Positions 11,437 to 24,295 of a stretch of 64,000 nt of DNA are shown in pieces. Where the stretch lies: NCBI GenBank assembly GCA_019614645.1, contig JABWDB010000066.1:806001-870000 (forward strand), in the 5' to 3' direction. The notes beneath the pieces are model-generated. The model did not search any database and was not told where the DNA came from. It worked only from the letters and a program-made list of their open reading frames with translations. How positions within the stretch are numbered: the stretch's first letter is position 1; each line of letters begins with the position of its first letter. The DNA comes from Stratiolaelaps scimitus (taxonomy: Eukaryota; Arthropoda; Arachnida; Mesostigmata; Laelapidae). The translations under genes were made by a program, and so were the position numbers.

Positions 11437-14400
11437 TATATATGTCTTGCGATCATTGAATCTAGTAACTCATCTGACCGTTTTTGCCTTGTCAGAGCTG
11501 GCATCGACCTGTCCTCATGCTACGGTATCATTCTTCAGAATGATTATGGAAGCTCCCCTTCGCCAGTAAGTGAGCTTCTCGATAAATTATTACGATAACA
11601 TTATCCGTGAGGTAAACGTCAAATAGTAACTTTAACCATCTCGTGTTTGCATAGAGGGAGTTGTTTGAATTATTCCACGACACTCGGAACGGGACGAGGA
11701 GCACGAATTGATTTTTATGAAATATCTGTCCCTGTTATCTACGTCATCACGAGCCGATCGAATATCTCCGTGTTTACGGGGCGTTCGCCCCGACCCTGGG
11801 GTCGTTCCATAGGGTTGTTTAGGTTTAGGATGCGTTCTCGGCTTTTCGTTCGGCCTTTATTTTTGCTGGACTTCACTGGCTGCCTAACTCGGAAGGCATG
11901 CCCTTATGTTCGCATGTGAGTGCATGAACGAGCCGCGCCAACTGCAGCATAATATTCCCTTGATTTAATCTGGACAAAGAAATTGAAGGCCCCGGGGATC
12001 GCACGTCAGGTACATTGATACGATTGATTGCGGTTCCTTTAATAAACCAATTAATCTTTGCCTTATACCACCGATGATGGCATCTATAAGGCGCCGAGAA
12101 AAATGGTACTATGCAATATGTATACATAACACATGGATGAGTTCACCGGAAATAAAGTAAACGATTGAAATTATCTTGGCTAGTCTCAATTTTCATTGAG
12201 TCAACGTTCGCCTTTACGGGTGACAAGTGAACATGAGAACTACAGCTTGAACGAACAAGAACAGTGTGATTTCCTCAGTTACCTACGCAGGATATAATAC
12301 GAATTATTGTCATTTCAAATAGAATATTGCCCCATGATCGGGTTTCGAGTGTAAGCTCGTCGTGTGGGCGACGATCTCTCGCTGTAAGGAGGCCAGTGGA
12401 AGTTGCTCATCTGAACTCCGCTGACAATATACGATCGTGCTCAGCATCGTAAATAACTGTGACAGCAATATAATCATCTGTGAACACATAGCCTTGGAAC
12501 GATAACTTATGCAGCAGTGTCACAAGTATGGGGTAGGGATTTATTATAATTTCCTGTAGTTCCGTTGCCGCTACTGCCGCCGCCACCGCCATCGCCCCCA
12601 CTGCTGTCCAGTTGTTTGTCTAGGCTTATGCATAAGTCAAATATGCCCATTCGAGATTGTGTCTAGATTGCAGTTCTCAGGCAGTCCGATCCGGGATCCG
12701 TTTATAGCGCACCCAAAGACATCCAATCGATAGGGTGGCATACTCAAACGACGTTCTCGTCCAAACCCCCCCCAGCGCCCACCTTCTCTCCCGCCGATCG
12801 TACCGTCGCCGTATTTAGACTAATATTAGTTAGGGTTGATACCGACGCTATGTACAGTCCACAGGTAGGCTAGCATGTGATTCGGATGACTGGCCAGTGA
12901 ACTTATAGGACGCGATGGTCAGGTATTGGAGAGAGTTGATTAGAATTATTATTCATTAGAGGCGGAATACAATGCGTACAAAAGGCCACTTTCGCTGTTA
13001 CTTACGGCACTGGCCGCTCTCTGACAGCCTGACTGGATGAGTTACATCTAACCATGTACACGCCCACACATCTATATGGCAGTGCAACATGAGACTTTCC
13101 CAACTTCAGCAATAATCGTAACAACAACAACAACAGCGACTATGGCAGCAACAATAACAGCCCTTGTGAGCAGTAAATAGAGATATGTATAAGTACGAGC
13201 AGTATGGCGTAATTTCAATGTTATTATTATTATTATTTTTTTTTTTGTATATATATATGACATTGGTAATACAAAGACAAGCTTCGAGTTTTCGTGGCGT
13301 TTTCGAGTTGATGTGAGAGGGTTGCCGTGCCGTTCTCTGCGCGGCTTCGTGAGCTCAATTAACTAAACGAAAATTGGCCGCTGGCTTGGCATTTGACGCG
13401 TTCGACTGAGAAGACACATCTAATTATTGGGGTCTCTGATTTGATGATCAATTCGAAATGATGACGCTATGGTTGTTTTCGAGATCGTTGGATTGTTGAT
13501 ACGGGCTCCATTTGATTACCATCCAACAGTCGTTCATGTTGCAAGTGATTATTTTATTGATAATAAAAGTGATTGAGTTTTGCGTTACGGTGAAGCGATG
13601 GCTACCTTAGGGAGAGTCTAAACAGTCTTGTTAATTTCACATAGAGAACTATTCATGTTATAAGTACCCATGCATACAGATTCTATGCATAGTCGGTAAT
13701 TCACTCTGACTACTACTTAGCTATATATATATATATATATTTGCGACACTCTACTCATGAAAAATTCCGACCATAGTAGTATCCGCTAATTAGTATCTAT
13801 CGTACTCATAGTCAGCCATAGGGGAAATTGCAGGGACCACCAAACGTGTTTTACTTAATAGCATTCGTTTTCTATCCACGTATAGAAAATGATAGAATTC
13901 ACGCAACGCCTTGCAGAAAACTGCCCCCAAATGGATCATTTCGGCCATTGGTCATGTTGATCACCTGATTCACCACCATCTTCGATCAATGTTCGAATGC
14001 TCTATGTTCAAATTTCGAAACGAAATTTACAGGTAAACATTTGATTCGCTTGTGGCACCACAATAAAATTGTACGCGCCACCCGGGCGGGTGGTACGGCC
14101 CAGATCGGTAAAAACCAGCGTCGAAGTACGCGAATAGAAACCGATGCTTTGGCACATTAATTGTTAACTTGTACATTTACAACGACCCTATTACATGTTC
14201 GCGTACAACGGTGTAGTGGTAGGAATAAAGTAGGTTTAAGGTCGGGACGCGATTAGGATGTGAAGGAAAAAAGGAAGAAGTCAGGTAAACCTGTAAGTCT
14301 TCTTGTGTCCTAACTGGAACGTCACACACGCTCTGTGTATATTGACATTCTAGTAACCGGCAGACGAATATATACGATAGCATATTGTCTACAAATCAGC

Positions 14401-14929
14401 GAGGAGTCCAACAATGCTTCATTCAGACAGCCACGATATCCGGATCTAAAGATTATACACTTTTTTTTTGTGTTTTTAGTCGACGTTCAACCAAAGGAAG
14501 TGCTCGTTCGTTTACTATTAACATTTAACTTGTAACTATTAAGTTGTTTTTGCAATTTCAACCGATCGCGCAGTGGCTCTGTCCACTGGTACACCTTCGA
14601 GGGCAGATTGGCCAGCATTGGGGTAATCAGCCCTCTGTGTCTCGATCGGTTCAAGTGTGTTCATTTGGAGGGCGTTCCAAGCAGCGTTCGCTGCAAACGC
14701 AGCCTTTCACACTGAAACGCTTGAAAGTGTCCGTCGTATTCGATAGCATTGCCGTGGGTAGTGGAGCGGCTATCTACAGAGAAAAATCTATTCGCCAAAG
14801 AAGCATATAACGGACCTCGTAGGGCAGACATCGACCGATGCGCTCTGTGCTGCAGACGTTCGCTCTACAAAAGAAAATATTCAGAGAGACCACTCTGCTT
14901 CGCCTGGCCTGGTATACCCATGGAGTCGC

Positions 14930-14960
<31 letters not shown>

Positions 14961-15850
14961 TAACGGAGCACTGCAACGGTACACACATATTATATATATA
15001 ATATACACATATACGGCTACTATTATTTCTTGGGGTGGGTTGTACTAAATATAGATGTAAAATTTTTAAAAAGTTCACCTGCTCGCTAGCTTAATGGGAG
15101 TCCGTTCCTCTGTGCGTTTGTTTGCGTACACGTGCAGACGTCTAGTCGCAGCAGCGAAAGCAGCAAATCAGCTAAAATATACGTGCTTTAGTAGCATCTT
15201 TTAGGCCGTCATTTGATTAGGGATCAAGGACAAAGGCTTATTTTTGCAGAAAACCCGGGGGGACGGGGGGGCTGCCTCATTGTACAGGTAGATCTCGTAT
15301 TAACGTCTGCGTTCATTTGGCTACAACTAAACTTTCCTCGCCTTCTTCATCGATTGAGTGGTTAATGCGGTCTAATAATCCACATTATTTCCCTACCCTG
15401 AGCTCCCCTAGAAATCGTTCTACATCCAGTTCCACACTAATTAAATGGACGCAGCTAAGTCATAGCGTTTCTGCCAAATGAATGGGTCCACTTTGACCTT
15501 CGTAGTGATTCCCCCCATGTCATCGTGATTCAGCTTCAATCGCTCCAAAAATTGACCAAAAACGATTACTGACCACCGCCACCGAAATGACGAATGTCTT
15601 CACCTCGAGTCGCGATTTCCTTAAACGATCGCTAGTTACAGACGCTCTGGCCAAGGCAATTGCATAATCGACCCAACATACAATGTCATTCGGATGTTAT
15701 TGTCGGACGGACAGACATCATCAGCAGCCGTAATAAATATATAGTAAAGTAAAATATAATAGTAATAAAGTAAAATAGTAACAAGAAGCAGTGGACAAAG
15801 TGTGTTCTCAGTGTCCGACGCATGCGGTCCCTGCGTTCGCTTGCGAGCCA
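9998..15850. other. non-genic stretch with microsatellites
   Basis: I see no supportable gene. TA arrays lie near 11378-11452, 13722-13740, 14932-14958 and 14989-15005. A GTT/ATT-type repeat lies near 13110-13260. A frame of about 98 codons at 10444-10740 (+) lacks a domain and splice context, so I leave it unassigned. Confidence 0.5.
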
Positions 15851-16500
15851 CATAGAACTATCGGTGCCGATGGATGGTGGAGCGCATCGTCAACAACGAT
15901 CATTTCATGAAGAAGGCCCTGCCCAGACGGGTGCCACAAGAATTGCGGCCGGATCAGAGAGATATCCGTTGTTTTTGCTGTGAGCAGAACTTATGCTATT
16001 ATTATTATTATTATTATTGTAAGGTGAAAGCGACGCTGAAACGTACTCTCACAATTGATGAGAGAGTCATGGGTCACATTGCACATTACACCCAAGAGGA
16101 CACAGCATCGCCCATATTTGTACATAAGGAAACCGCTCAGTCGAAGGTGTGTGTGTGAACAGATTTACAGCGACAAAAGATGATTTCTATCGCCGTAGAT
16201 TTTGAGGGACTCCTCTTCTATTGGCTCCAACCTCCAAAAAATAAAAACTCCGGAGAGATGTATAAAAACTTTTTGGCAGAGAATCTGGATAGGTGGCTTA
16301 CCGAAAATCAATGTTCGCCTTGTGTACGTGTCTTCTCGACAATAACACTCGTCCTCACAAAGCTATTGCTGTTGAGATAGCGAGAGACAGAGGGAGTTTT
16401 TGTCCGAGAAGGAAATTAAGCTGTGGAGTCAGCCCGCATCATGTCCTGATATAATCCTGCTAGACTTCTGTTGTTTGGCCAGTTGAAGACGGGGGCCGAC
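15851..16500 (+). pseudogene. mariner-like transposase relic
   Basis: Plus-strand fragments in shifting frames recall a mariner transposase. They include a helix-turn-helix-to-core linker like ALPRRVPQELRPDQRD, a core segment with VDFEGLLFYWLQPPKN, and EMYKNFLAENLDRW, which resembles the family's usual GEYYxNLL region. An ATT microsatellite (about 15998-16018) interrupts the frame and several stops follow. The catalytic residues cannot all be located. Both termini are uncertain. It is a dead copy, more decayed than the Tc1 element at 21.4 kb. Confidence 0.6.
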
Positions 16501-16578
16501 AGCTACCAACCAGCAAAATGAGGAACGAGTTCGAGTAAGTACTCTAAAGGGACCTGGTGTGACCTTTCGCGCGGAGCT

Positions 16579-16613
16579 TATATAAGGAGGCGTGCAAGGA
16601 TTACCGATCAGAC
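16579..16613 (+). promoter_or_regulatory. possible TATA/initiator core promoter
   Basis: TATATAAG starts at 16579 and an arthropod-style initiator (ATCAGAC, A at 16610) lies 31 bases downstream, the textbook spacing. An AATAAA hexamer follows near 16655. I see no coding exon downstream, so it could be a non-coding transcript start or chance. Confidence 0.3.
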
Positions 16614-16741
16614 GACAACGCGTAACACATTGCCAAGGATCATACTTTGAACGAATAAAAATCTTTCCTTAATATGTATAAATAAGGTTGATATTAAGAA
16701 AGTCCGGCGGCTTCGCTTGAATCAATGCAACAGAAAACTTC

Positions 16742-16777
16742 ATTTGTAATGCCACCAAATGCGGTGGCATTACAAAT
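16742..16777. repeat. hairpin, 15-bp perfect arms
   Basis: Arms ATTTGTAATGCCACC and GGTGGCATTACAAAT flank a 6-base loop. It is not followed by a T-run and not near any exon. Confidence 0.8.
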
Positions 16778-17255
16778 CTAAATATCATCGAAAACTGAAC
16801 GATACCGTTATAATGATGAACTATAATCAATGATTTATTTATCATCGTTTATTTATCTGTGGATCGTTGTCAGCGATGACAAGGTTGAAGAACAAGGTAG
16901 CGAACTTAGGCATTGTAAAACTGCAGGTCCATTAATAAACTAATAAAACCTTTACTCTTACCTTACCTAAAGGTTCAGTGCCGTCAGGTCAAATATTATT
17001 TTACAATAAGTTTAATGGGCTTTGCATCTATTATATATGTAGACATTCTACTAGTGGAGAACACAGAGAAAGAGAGATGGAGAGAAAGAGAGAGGGTTGG
17101 TGGATAAACCCAATAATGTTGCGAATCATTCCTGTATAGACCATTACTGAGTTCCTACATGCCTCTGAAGCAGAGATATGTATGTGTAGGCCCTAGACTT
17201 TTGAAATATTTCGATCGGAATATGCGATCAGATCGATGGGGAGCAAATCTGTAAT

Positions 17256-17319
17256 CGAGCTGATTCACGGCGTTACCCTAGCCTTGTACAAGGCTAGGGT
17301 AACGCCGTGAATCAGCTCG
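17256..17319. repeat. perfect 64-bp palindrome
   Basis: Each arm is 32 bases (left arm begins CGAGCTGATTCACGGCGTTA) and there is no spacer; the centre is TTGTACAA. A partial extra copy of the arm end (GCCGTGAATCA) follows at about 17328-17338. It contains no recognised gene or terminator. Confidence 0.9.
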
Positions 17320-18084
17320 TGAATCAGCGCCGTGAATCAAATGTCAAAAAGATCTTACCCATCGCGGCCATGTCAACCATACGCACAGTTATTCCATGTT
17401 CCCATTGAGAATACCTTAGGAACGCTTTCAGCATTAACAGACACATTTTCACATAGACGCAGAAAATTGGCGGTGCATTTGTACATTCATCTAATCGTAC
17501 AATAAGCGTCTAACAATTCGTTTGACTACGTCTGCAGATTATGACGCTCCCCGCAATTCAGTTAAAGCTGTTGAGTGTCGTGGATCCACTATAAAATAGA
17601 TGGACGCGACAATGGTGAAGCTTCGTAACTAGCGAAGGTGGGTAATCACTCGTTGGCGAGTGACATGGCAGTCATATTTATATTAGGCATATCGGAGTGA
17701 ATTTGCGGGGTGAAGTCGCATCTCCTGTGGCGACGATGAGTTCCCCTCGTAGATGGGGAACATTCGCCCCGAGATTGGTCTCTCGTTTGTTTGTCGACAG
17801 GTGACAACCAGTGTGCTGTATGAGAGCTCCGCCAAAATGCGCATAACATCTGCATCATCTAGGCAATGCAAATAGATGTGTTTGATCATTATATCGGGGT
17901 ATATGCACGTTTTACGGATTGGACACCTTCAGGCGAACTACCTCGCCCGCTCACATCTTGAGTTTATCAAGCGACTTTGATCTCGTTGTCTACTGCGCAA
18001 TGAGTGGTACCAACTGAGCTTTTATTTAGTAAATAAATTGTCCGAGCTCTGACGCTCACAGCTTCGAACATTTCAACTGAACCT

Positions 18085-18172
18085 CAGTCAATAGTACAAC
18101 AGTTTTCGACATTACTCCCGTCATAATATGGAGAACTCGAACGCGCACACGAGTGCACCCACTCCGAGGCTC
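18085..18172 (-). repeat. family A SINE, degenerate copy
   Basis: GCGCACACGAGTGCACC and GGCTCGACCCC match the tRNA-like head of the copy at 63490-63678 (GCGCACACGAATGCACC, GGGCTCGAC). The inner part around CCTCAGTCAATAGTACAAC resembles the body of the family. It is heavily diverged. Confidence 0.5.
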
Positions 18173-20559
18173 GACCCCGCATTTTTATCTTATTGCGAGC
18201 CACGACCTTTGGCCAACCCTTTGGTCCTGTAGTAATCTGCCGATAGCTTCCCTACTTCGGATTATCAATATATGGGATTGTTAATCAGCACCAGAGATAC
18301 CAGAATCCCTATAGTGCGGCACAACCTTTAAACACGGGATAATCGAATTATATCCATATTAACAACTAGACGATCATTATGTGATCGGGGCCAAAGGTTT
18401 GTCTTTGTTACCTGCCGCAAAGTGGAAATCAAGCAGCGGAACGGATAAAGACTATAATAACAAACGGGCAATAATAAGCGTGTGTCTCGCCGCTCACCTA
18501 TGGCTGTGCTTAAACGAATTGCCGTGCCACAAACAATATTGACGCAACTATCCCACTTTGACGATCGTACCACGTCAGCGTGATCAGGCCCCGACTACGT
18601 CTGCTATATGTCTGCTCGTCACAACGATAAGCGATCACGACTCGCCTCGCACTTACCGAAGATCTGAGTTCAGACTAAGGTCTGTTGATGGTAACAAAAT
18701 CCTGGTCTAAGTACGTGGAAGATTTGAGTGCGTGAAAGTCTTACAATACGACACGGGTATGTTGCCCGCGAAGTCTGCTATGGATAGTGCATTTTTCCCA
18801 TAATCTCGATAAAGAAAGTATGAACCTTGAAGATAAGGTCATCTCGTAAGAGCCTTCCACTCGAGTCCTATACATAGGCCAGCCATCGTCGGTGCACGCG
18901 ACCTTTACGTTATATTTCTCTGAGAATAGATGCAGGGATGTGATGTGCCGACATTGTGTTGGTATGGGAACATTTGTGAGTATAGTATAATATAGTCCTT
19001 CAAATTGGACTGAAGGACCAAGCCTTGCGTTTTGTTCGAAGAACTGTACGCTATGCCATGCCCGACATCATTCCTAATAGGCCACCCTTGCTTGCTTTCT
19101 GCTTGTAATAGTGGTGATTATGTACCCTTAACAAAGCCGTTTAAGTCAATGAATCGTTTGAGTCATCCACTGCTTGCTAAAGTAGCCAGATCTGCTGTTA
19201 TAAAATAAAGACTAATCTAACTTAGAATAGCATCGGATCGTCCATTGATGAGCCCCAGAACTTCGACAGAAATATGTTATATGTACGTATTATATGATAT
19301 TATAGATTTGGCTTAATTGAAAGCTTCATCGGTCGGCAAATCATTGCATGCAATTTTGTGGAACAGATATATATATATATATATCTTCTCCGGAATAACA
19401 GATCTTCATCGATGAGCGGGGTGGCTCACGCTGTACACAGTTAAGTTTTTTTTTAATTCGCCAGTCACCACGCCCATGCTTTATGATGTCATACGTAGAT
19501 GCGTGAATATAAATCGAGGTAAAATATAGTCGCTGCCTTTTAACGCAGTCGTATTTCTACATTTGACCTGCCACCTTGAAACCCTCAAATACCCACACTC
19601 ACTGTGCCATAAACATAACTCCACTATAGTCATGAGTTGTTCATCAAACGTATACAAGCCCGCGCAAGCATCACAAACAGAATCACACCAGCATCCGTGG
19701 TTAAGGAACAGCGAATATAGATACAGTGAGAGATACAGTACAGTCTATTGAAGAATAGAGAACCTTGCGAGAACTGAATTGCACATTCTATCTGCGAAAG
19801 CGCGTTGAGCTTATATGTACAATCTGTATGCAGTTATGCATGGGTTGACGATCTTGAGGACGGCTCGAGCGATGGTGATCATCATTCGTCAGGCTTGGGT
19901 TGAATCGTAACTCTCCATGGAGATATGGACGTGTCAGGTTATACGAATATATACGAATTTCATAGTTCTTCCCATATTTATGTCGACTATGTGGGAAACG
20001 GCTCTAACAATTTTGACGATTCTTCGTCAGTGCAGTCCGTTGTGTCCGCGAGCACCACAATGAGAGCGCCAGGCACGGGGTGATATGATGCCTATATTTG
20101 AAATATGATAAACTTTCCCGTGGAACGTTGAAAACGGATGAAAATACACATGCTTCGGTCGGTTCATTCGATGACGGCTGAGATGTTGAAAGGAAAAACA
20201 TTCAAATACACAACTTGCTTTGTGTTTCGTATTTTTTAGACCAGACAGAAAGAATTGATTTTTGGAAATAATCAGTTCCCTCTTTTCGTCTGCCACAGGA
20301 TCGAATGTGAAGCTTACACTCGAAGGCAGGTGGAGAAATATCCCCTAAAAAAAACTGCTAAGATCGCGGATATTCCGAACTCAAAGCAAGTGACTTATTA
20401 TATAATTTGTTGAGGTCGATTCAAAAATTAGGGGTAATTTTACCGCAAGATCACTTACACAATAATTGCGATGGGTTTCAGTTTAATAACACGAGCTAGG
20501 GGAGCGTTTAATGGGGTAACATGACAAGGCGCAACGAAATATAATTGCAAAAGGATAAA

Positions 20560-20582
20560 TGGTAAATGGTAAATGGTAAATC
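20560..20582. repeat. (GGTAAAT)n short tandem repeat
   Basis: Three near-perfect 7-bp units end in a TAAATCTTTATT segment. On the minus strand this reads as an ATTTACC repeat tail, a form seen at the 3' end of some LINEs and SINEs. The body of any such element is not recognisable. Confidence 0.6.
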
Positions 20583-21176
20583 TTTATTGGTTTATTTAAG
20601 GAGCTGCATAATGATGATATAAGAGCTGCCACAGGGTTCTGACAGGGCAGTGCAATAGGGACGCGGACACCAAAATTATGGGCGTTCAAACCGACCAGGT
20701 AAGATCTGACCTACAGCTTAGATTAGATTGGCAAAAGTCATTGGATAGTAATTGGATAGCCTCGGGTGCGTTAAAAATGGGCCGGCGTGTCATGAAGTAG
20801 CATACCGCCTACTGTATTGGATTCTAAATATCAGCCTGTGTCCTCGAACATAGAAAATCACCAAACACACTTGCATTCAGCCCTGCTATATTTAGCAACA
20901 CTTGACGATCGCAACGGAAACGTCTTTCATTCATTTATACATTCAGTCCTTTATTCCCTGTTTATAAGCAACGATGTTCTATGTGTCTCCACATGGGCAT
21001 ACCGCCAATCGGCCTTACCATCGATTATGCGGTCAATATTTTTTTGGCATCAGATCCACTGTTGCTAGACGGGGAAAATCTTTGAAGTTGTTTAATGCTG
21101 GATCTTTCATGCCAGGTACGGTGGAAAAAAATAAGCTAAGGTGGCCCCACAAGTCGTAGTATCTAAAAGATCGGTG

Positions 21177-21226
21177 CTGAGGCTTGTCACATAGGGGAAC
21201 TGCTGATGGTCAGCTTATTTTTTTAT
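21177..21226 (+). repeat. family B retroposon, 3' fragment
   Basis: GCTGAGGCTTGTCACATAGG then GGAACTGCTGATGGTCAGCTT follows the family B core in sense orientation; a T-rich stretch follows instead of CGAAAA. Confidence 0.6.
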
Positions 21227-21445
21227 AAGGTTAAAGGTAAATCCTGCATGGTCAGCTAAAAAAACACGGCCAGTATCACCTTGTGTTATTCGGTACAGCC
21301 CACCTTTGCTCGTTATATACCTAAGGATGAAAGAAAAAAAATGTATATATATAATGAACATGTGTGCAGGCAAAGCGAGTCTATACAGGGGCTTGCAAGC
21401 GTCCTTTTTAAAGCAATGTCGCGTTGTAAAGGGTGTTACTTAATA

Positions 21446-23015
21446 CAGTGGTGTGAACAAACATAACCCACCCCTATATTTCAACAATCGTTACAAAGAA
21501 TACACATTTGAGGCATTTCGACTGTGTCATATTAATGTACGTGTCAAATAACATATTTACCACAAAGAACAGCGCATACAACATCGCATGCGGCCTGCTA
21601 CAACAAAATGTGTCATATTTCGGTGGTGAAAAATGATAGCACACCCTCAGTTATCGAGTGTTTTCGCTGAATTAATCCAGTTTGTGTTGAGCCATCAAGC
21701 AGTACTGTAGTCACGGGACGCGCTTCGAGCCTTACTGATGCAGAGAAAGCAGTTATTACCGCTTTACACAGAGCAGGAAAGACCCAGACTGCAATTGCCA
21801 GAGAAATTGGCAAAAATCGTCACGTAGTGCAAAATTATTGACGCAGTCCATCGACGTATGGTACTAATAAGTCTAAAGGACGTCCACGAAAGAACAGGCA
21901 GCAAACTGTCATGCATATCTGTCGATTGGCCTCGAATTCGACCATAAGTTGTGAAGCAATCAGGCAAGGGTTAACCCTTCAGGTTCATAGATCAACAGTT
22001 TTAAATACAATTAAGCGTTATCCGCATATCATACGGGCTCAAATGAGAACAAGACCTCGTCTTCAACAACGCCATATGATTGCCCAACTAAACTTCGCCC
22101 GCAATATTATGGACGTGACTGGACATTGATGAGTATTGGGGCAACGTTTTTTTAAAAAGTGTCCTGAGGGTGTAAATCTATCTAAAAGGTACTATGTTGT
22201 TTCAAATCGTCTCCAGTGACGAGAAGAAATTAAATTTGGATAGGCTAGATGGATTTAACGGTTACTGGCATGATGTACGTAGAGAGTCGCGGTACTTCTC
22301 GAAGCACATGTTCGGCGGAGAGTGCCTTATGGGTTGGGGAGCTTTGCAAACTTGGATTCACTTTCATCTCATCTCAAATGAATAGCGAGGACTATCAGCA
22401 GATGTTGACCAATAACCTACTACCATTTAGTAGCAGATTTCACCTACTTCCAATTGTTGTCTAACAAGATAACGCTTCAATTCACGTCAGCGCTAGTACA
22501 CATGCGCGGTTAAGACGGCATGACATTGGTACCCTAGAGTGGCCAGCATGTTCCTCCTAGCTCAACCCGATGGAGAACCTCTAGGGCATTCTTATCCGAA
22601 GAGTATACGCGTCGAATCGACAGTATACATCCGTGGAAACACTAAAAAAGGCGTTGTTGGAGGCCTGGGGAGGTGTCAGCAACCGGATCCTGCTAAATTT
22701 CGTTGATAGTATGCCAAACCGAGTCTTTGACGTTATAATTAGCAAGTGTGAGTCCACACGGTACTGATTAGCACAAGAAAACAAGAACTAATTCAGCGAA
22801 AACACTCGATAACTGAGGGTGTGCTATCATTTTTCACCACCGAAATATGACACATTTTGTTGTAGCAGGCTGCATGCGATGTTGTATGCGCTGTTTGTGG
22901 TAAATATGTTATTTGACACGTACATTAATCTGACACAGAAGAAATGCCTTAAATGTGTATTCTTTGTAACGATTGTTGAAATATAGGGGGTGGGTTATGT
23001 TTATTCACACCACTG
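21446..23015 (+). mobile_element. Tc1/mariner element with ~229-bp terminal inverted repeats
   Basis: A 1,570-bp DNA transposon begins CAGTGGTGTGAA and ends TTCACACCACTG, flanked on both sides by TA (21444-21445 and 23016-23017), the canonical Tc1/mariner target duplication. The inverted repeats cover about 21446-21674 and 22788-23015 and differ at only a handful of positions, so the copy is fairly young or was recently mobilised. Repeats this long recall the Tc3 type. The enclosed transposase is broken, so the copy is non-autonomous but might be moved in trans. Confidence 0.92.
21712..22767 (+). pseudogene. Tc1/Tc3-type transposase, inactivated
   Basis: The fragments read in order as a Tc3-like transposase. 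They are an N-terminal helix-turn-helix (LTDAEKAVITALHRAGK, then AIAREIGKNRHVVQNY), a GRPRK hinge, the first catalytic acidic residue in SSDEKKLNLD, the second in QDNASIHVS, and a C-terminal LNPMENL block. The third catalytic Asp, normally in an SPDLNP block, is lost to a stop codon. Further stops lie near 21840 and after 22127, and the frame shifts at least twice. The length between the inverted repeats fits a transposase of roughly 340 residues. Confidence 0.85.
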
Positions 23016-23503
23016 TAGTAATAATAGTAATAATCATTATTTCCATAGTATTTAGTTTATTTATGATGAAAAGCTTAGATTGTGATTTAGGTGTCAAAAC
23101 GGTGAAGGTTGCCTGGTCGATTCTCGTTACCGGAAGCCGACCCGCAAAGCTAATTGCGATCTGTACCGCCACCCTTGGAGTGTGCACTATCGTTTTTGTT
23201 GGGAAGCACTTTTATTCATTTTTCTATGTGCTGTCTTCAACATTATTATTACCTAACCTAAAATAATTAGGGATTTTTTTATTGATTTATTAAACTTAGC
23301 TAACCTTCTCACTTATTAATTTGTAATATCACCACTGACTGGCATTTCGGGACACTATTGTGTTGCAAGACGCTTTCGAGGTCTTTGGATTTCGTTATCA
23401 TCTTTCGTTATCTGTGGATTCGAGCTAGGTACAATCAGGTTGAACAATATAGCAGACGTGGCCCTCGACGTGTTATCGTTGTGATACTCGAAGAGTCGGA
23501 GCC

Positions 23504-23546
23504 GAGGCCTGTCACGAAAACGGTACAGCTGAGGGTCAGGCCTCAT
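23504..23546 (+). repeat. family B retroposon, degenerate fragment
   Basis: GCCGAGGCCTGTCACGAAAA and ACAGCTGAGGGTCAGGCCTC match the family core with several changes. Confidence 0.5.
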
Positions 23547-23695
23547 ATAGAAGAAAACCTACGGGAGTGGGCATAGAATTGCTCTCCTATGAAACCTCCA
23601 GAAGCCAATTTAATCGGTCCCGGTGTACACACTGATACTTGCATCGCTTCCATAGGGCGAGCAGTAGAATTAGTAGAGATAACGTCATAGATGTT

Positions 23696-23850
23696 TTTTT
23701 TTTTTTTTTCGAGCTGACCCTCAGCTGTTCCCCTATGTGACAGGCCTAGCTCTTAACCTTTTTAGGTATTACTATGAGGACCTGTCGGGGCCACCTTTGC
23801 TTATTCTCTGCCTTACTCGTACCTGACAAGAATCCTCAGATAAAGAACGT
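23696..23850 (-). mobile_element. family B retroposon, longest copy with 16-bp target duplication
   Basis: This is a 155-bp unit flanked by perfect direct repeats TAACGTCATAGATGTT at 23680-23695 and 23851-23866. In sense orientation (minus) it ends in the stem-loop AGCTGAGGGTCAGCT, then CG and an A tail of about 16. The A tail and long target duplications show LINE-dependent retroposition. The 5' part has no obvious tRNA A or B box, so it may be a 5'-truncated LINE 3' end or a SINE with another head. Confidence 0.85.
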
Positions 23851-24295
23851 TAACGTCATAGATGTTAACCTGCTGTATCTGCTATTAATTGAAGGTATCC
23901 GAACACTGGCCCGGCTCAGTCGAAAAAATTGTCGTTGTTTTTCTGAAAATCCGAAACTAACTCTGTAAGTGAGTGCCGTCTGATACGGAACTATATGCTG
24001 TTTCGACGAACTGTGCTAATGATACGAAGGTCGGTTAATGATTCCAAGTCTCGTTGGCGACTTTGCTCCACTTCTACAATGGCTACACATGATATTTTAC
24101 GATATTTCAGTCTCTCAACAAGTTTGAGTAGGCAGGAGGTAACAATTGTACCCTGTGAACATGGGGGCGCTCGGTAGCAAACTCATTCGTAAACTACGAT
24201 TTCGCTTGTATTGAACTTCGTTTACGGTATATGACCCTGAGGCCAACTGGTCAAACCGAGTCTATTCCAGTCTACCGTTATGCTAGAGGTATGGT

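Larger units (their letters stand above)
16800..21445. other. non-genic stretch
   Basis: No exon is supportable. It contains the 64-bp palindrome at 17256-17319, a probable SINE A head fragment near 18085-18172, a TA array near 19366-19385, and three tandem GGTAAAT units near 20560-20582 that look like the tail of an unidentified retroposon. A family B copy lies near 21177-21226. Confidence 0.5.
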
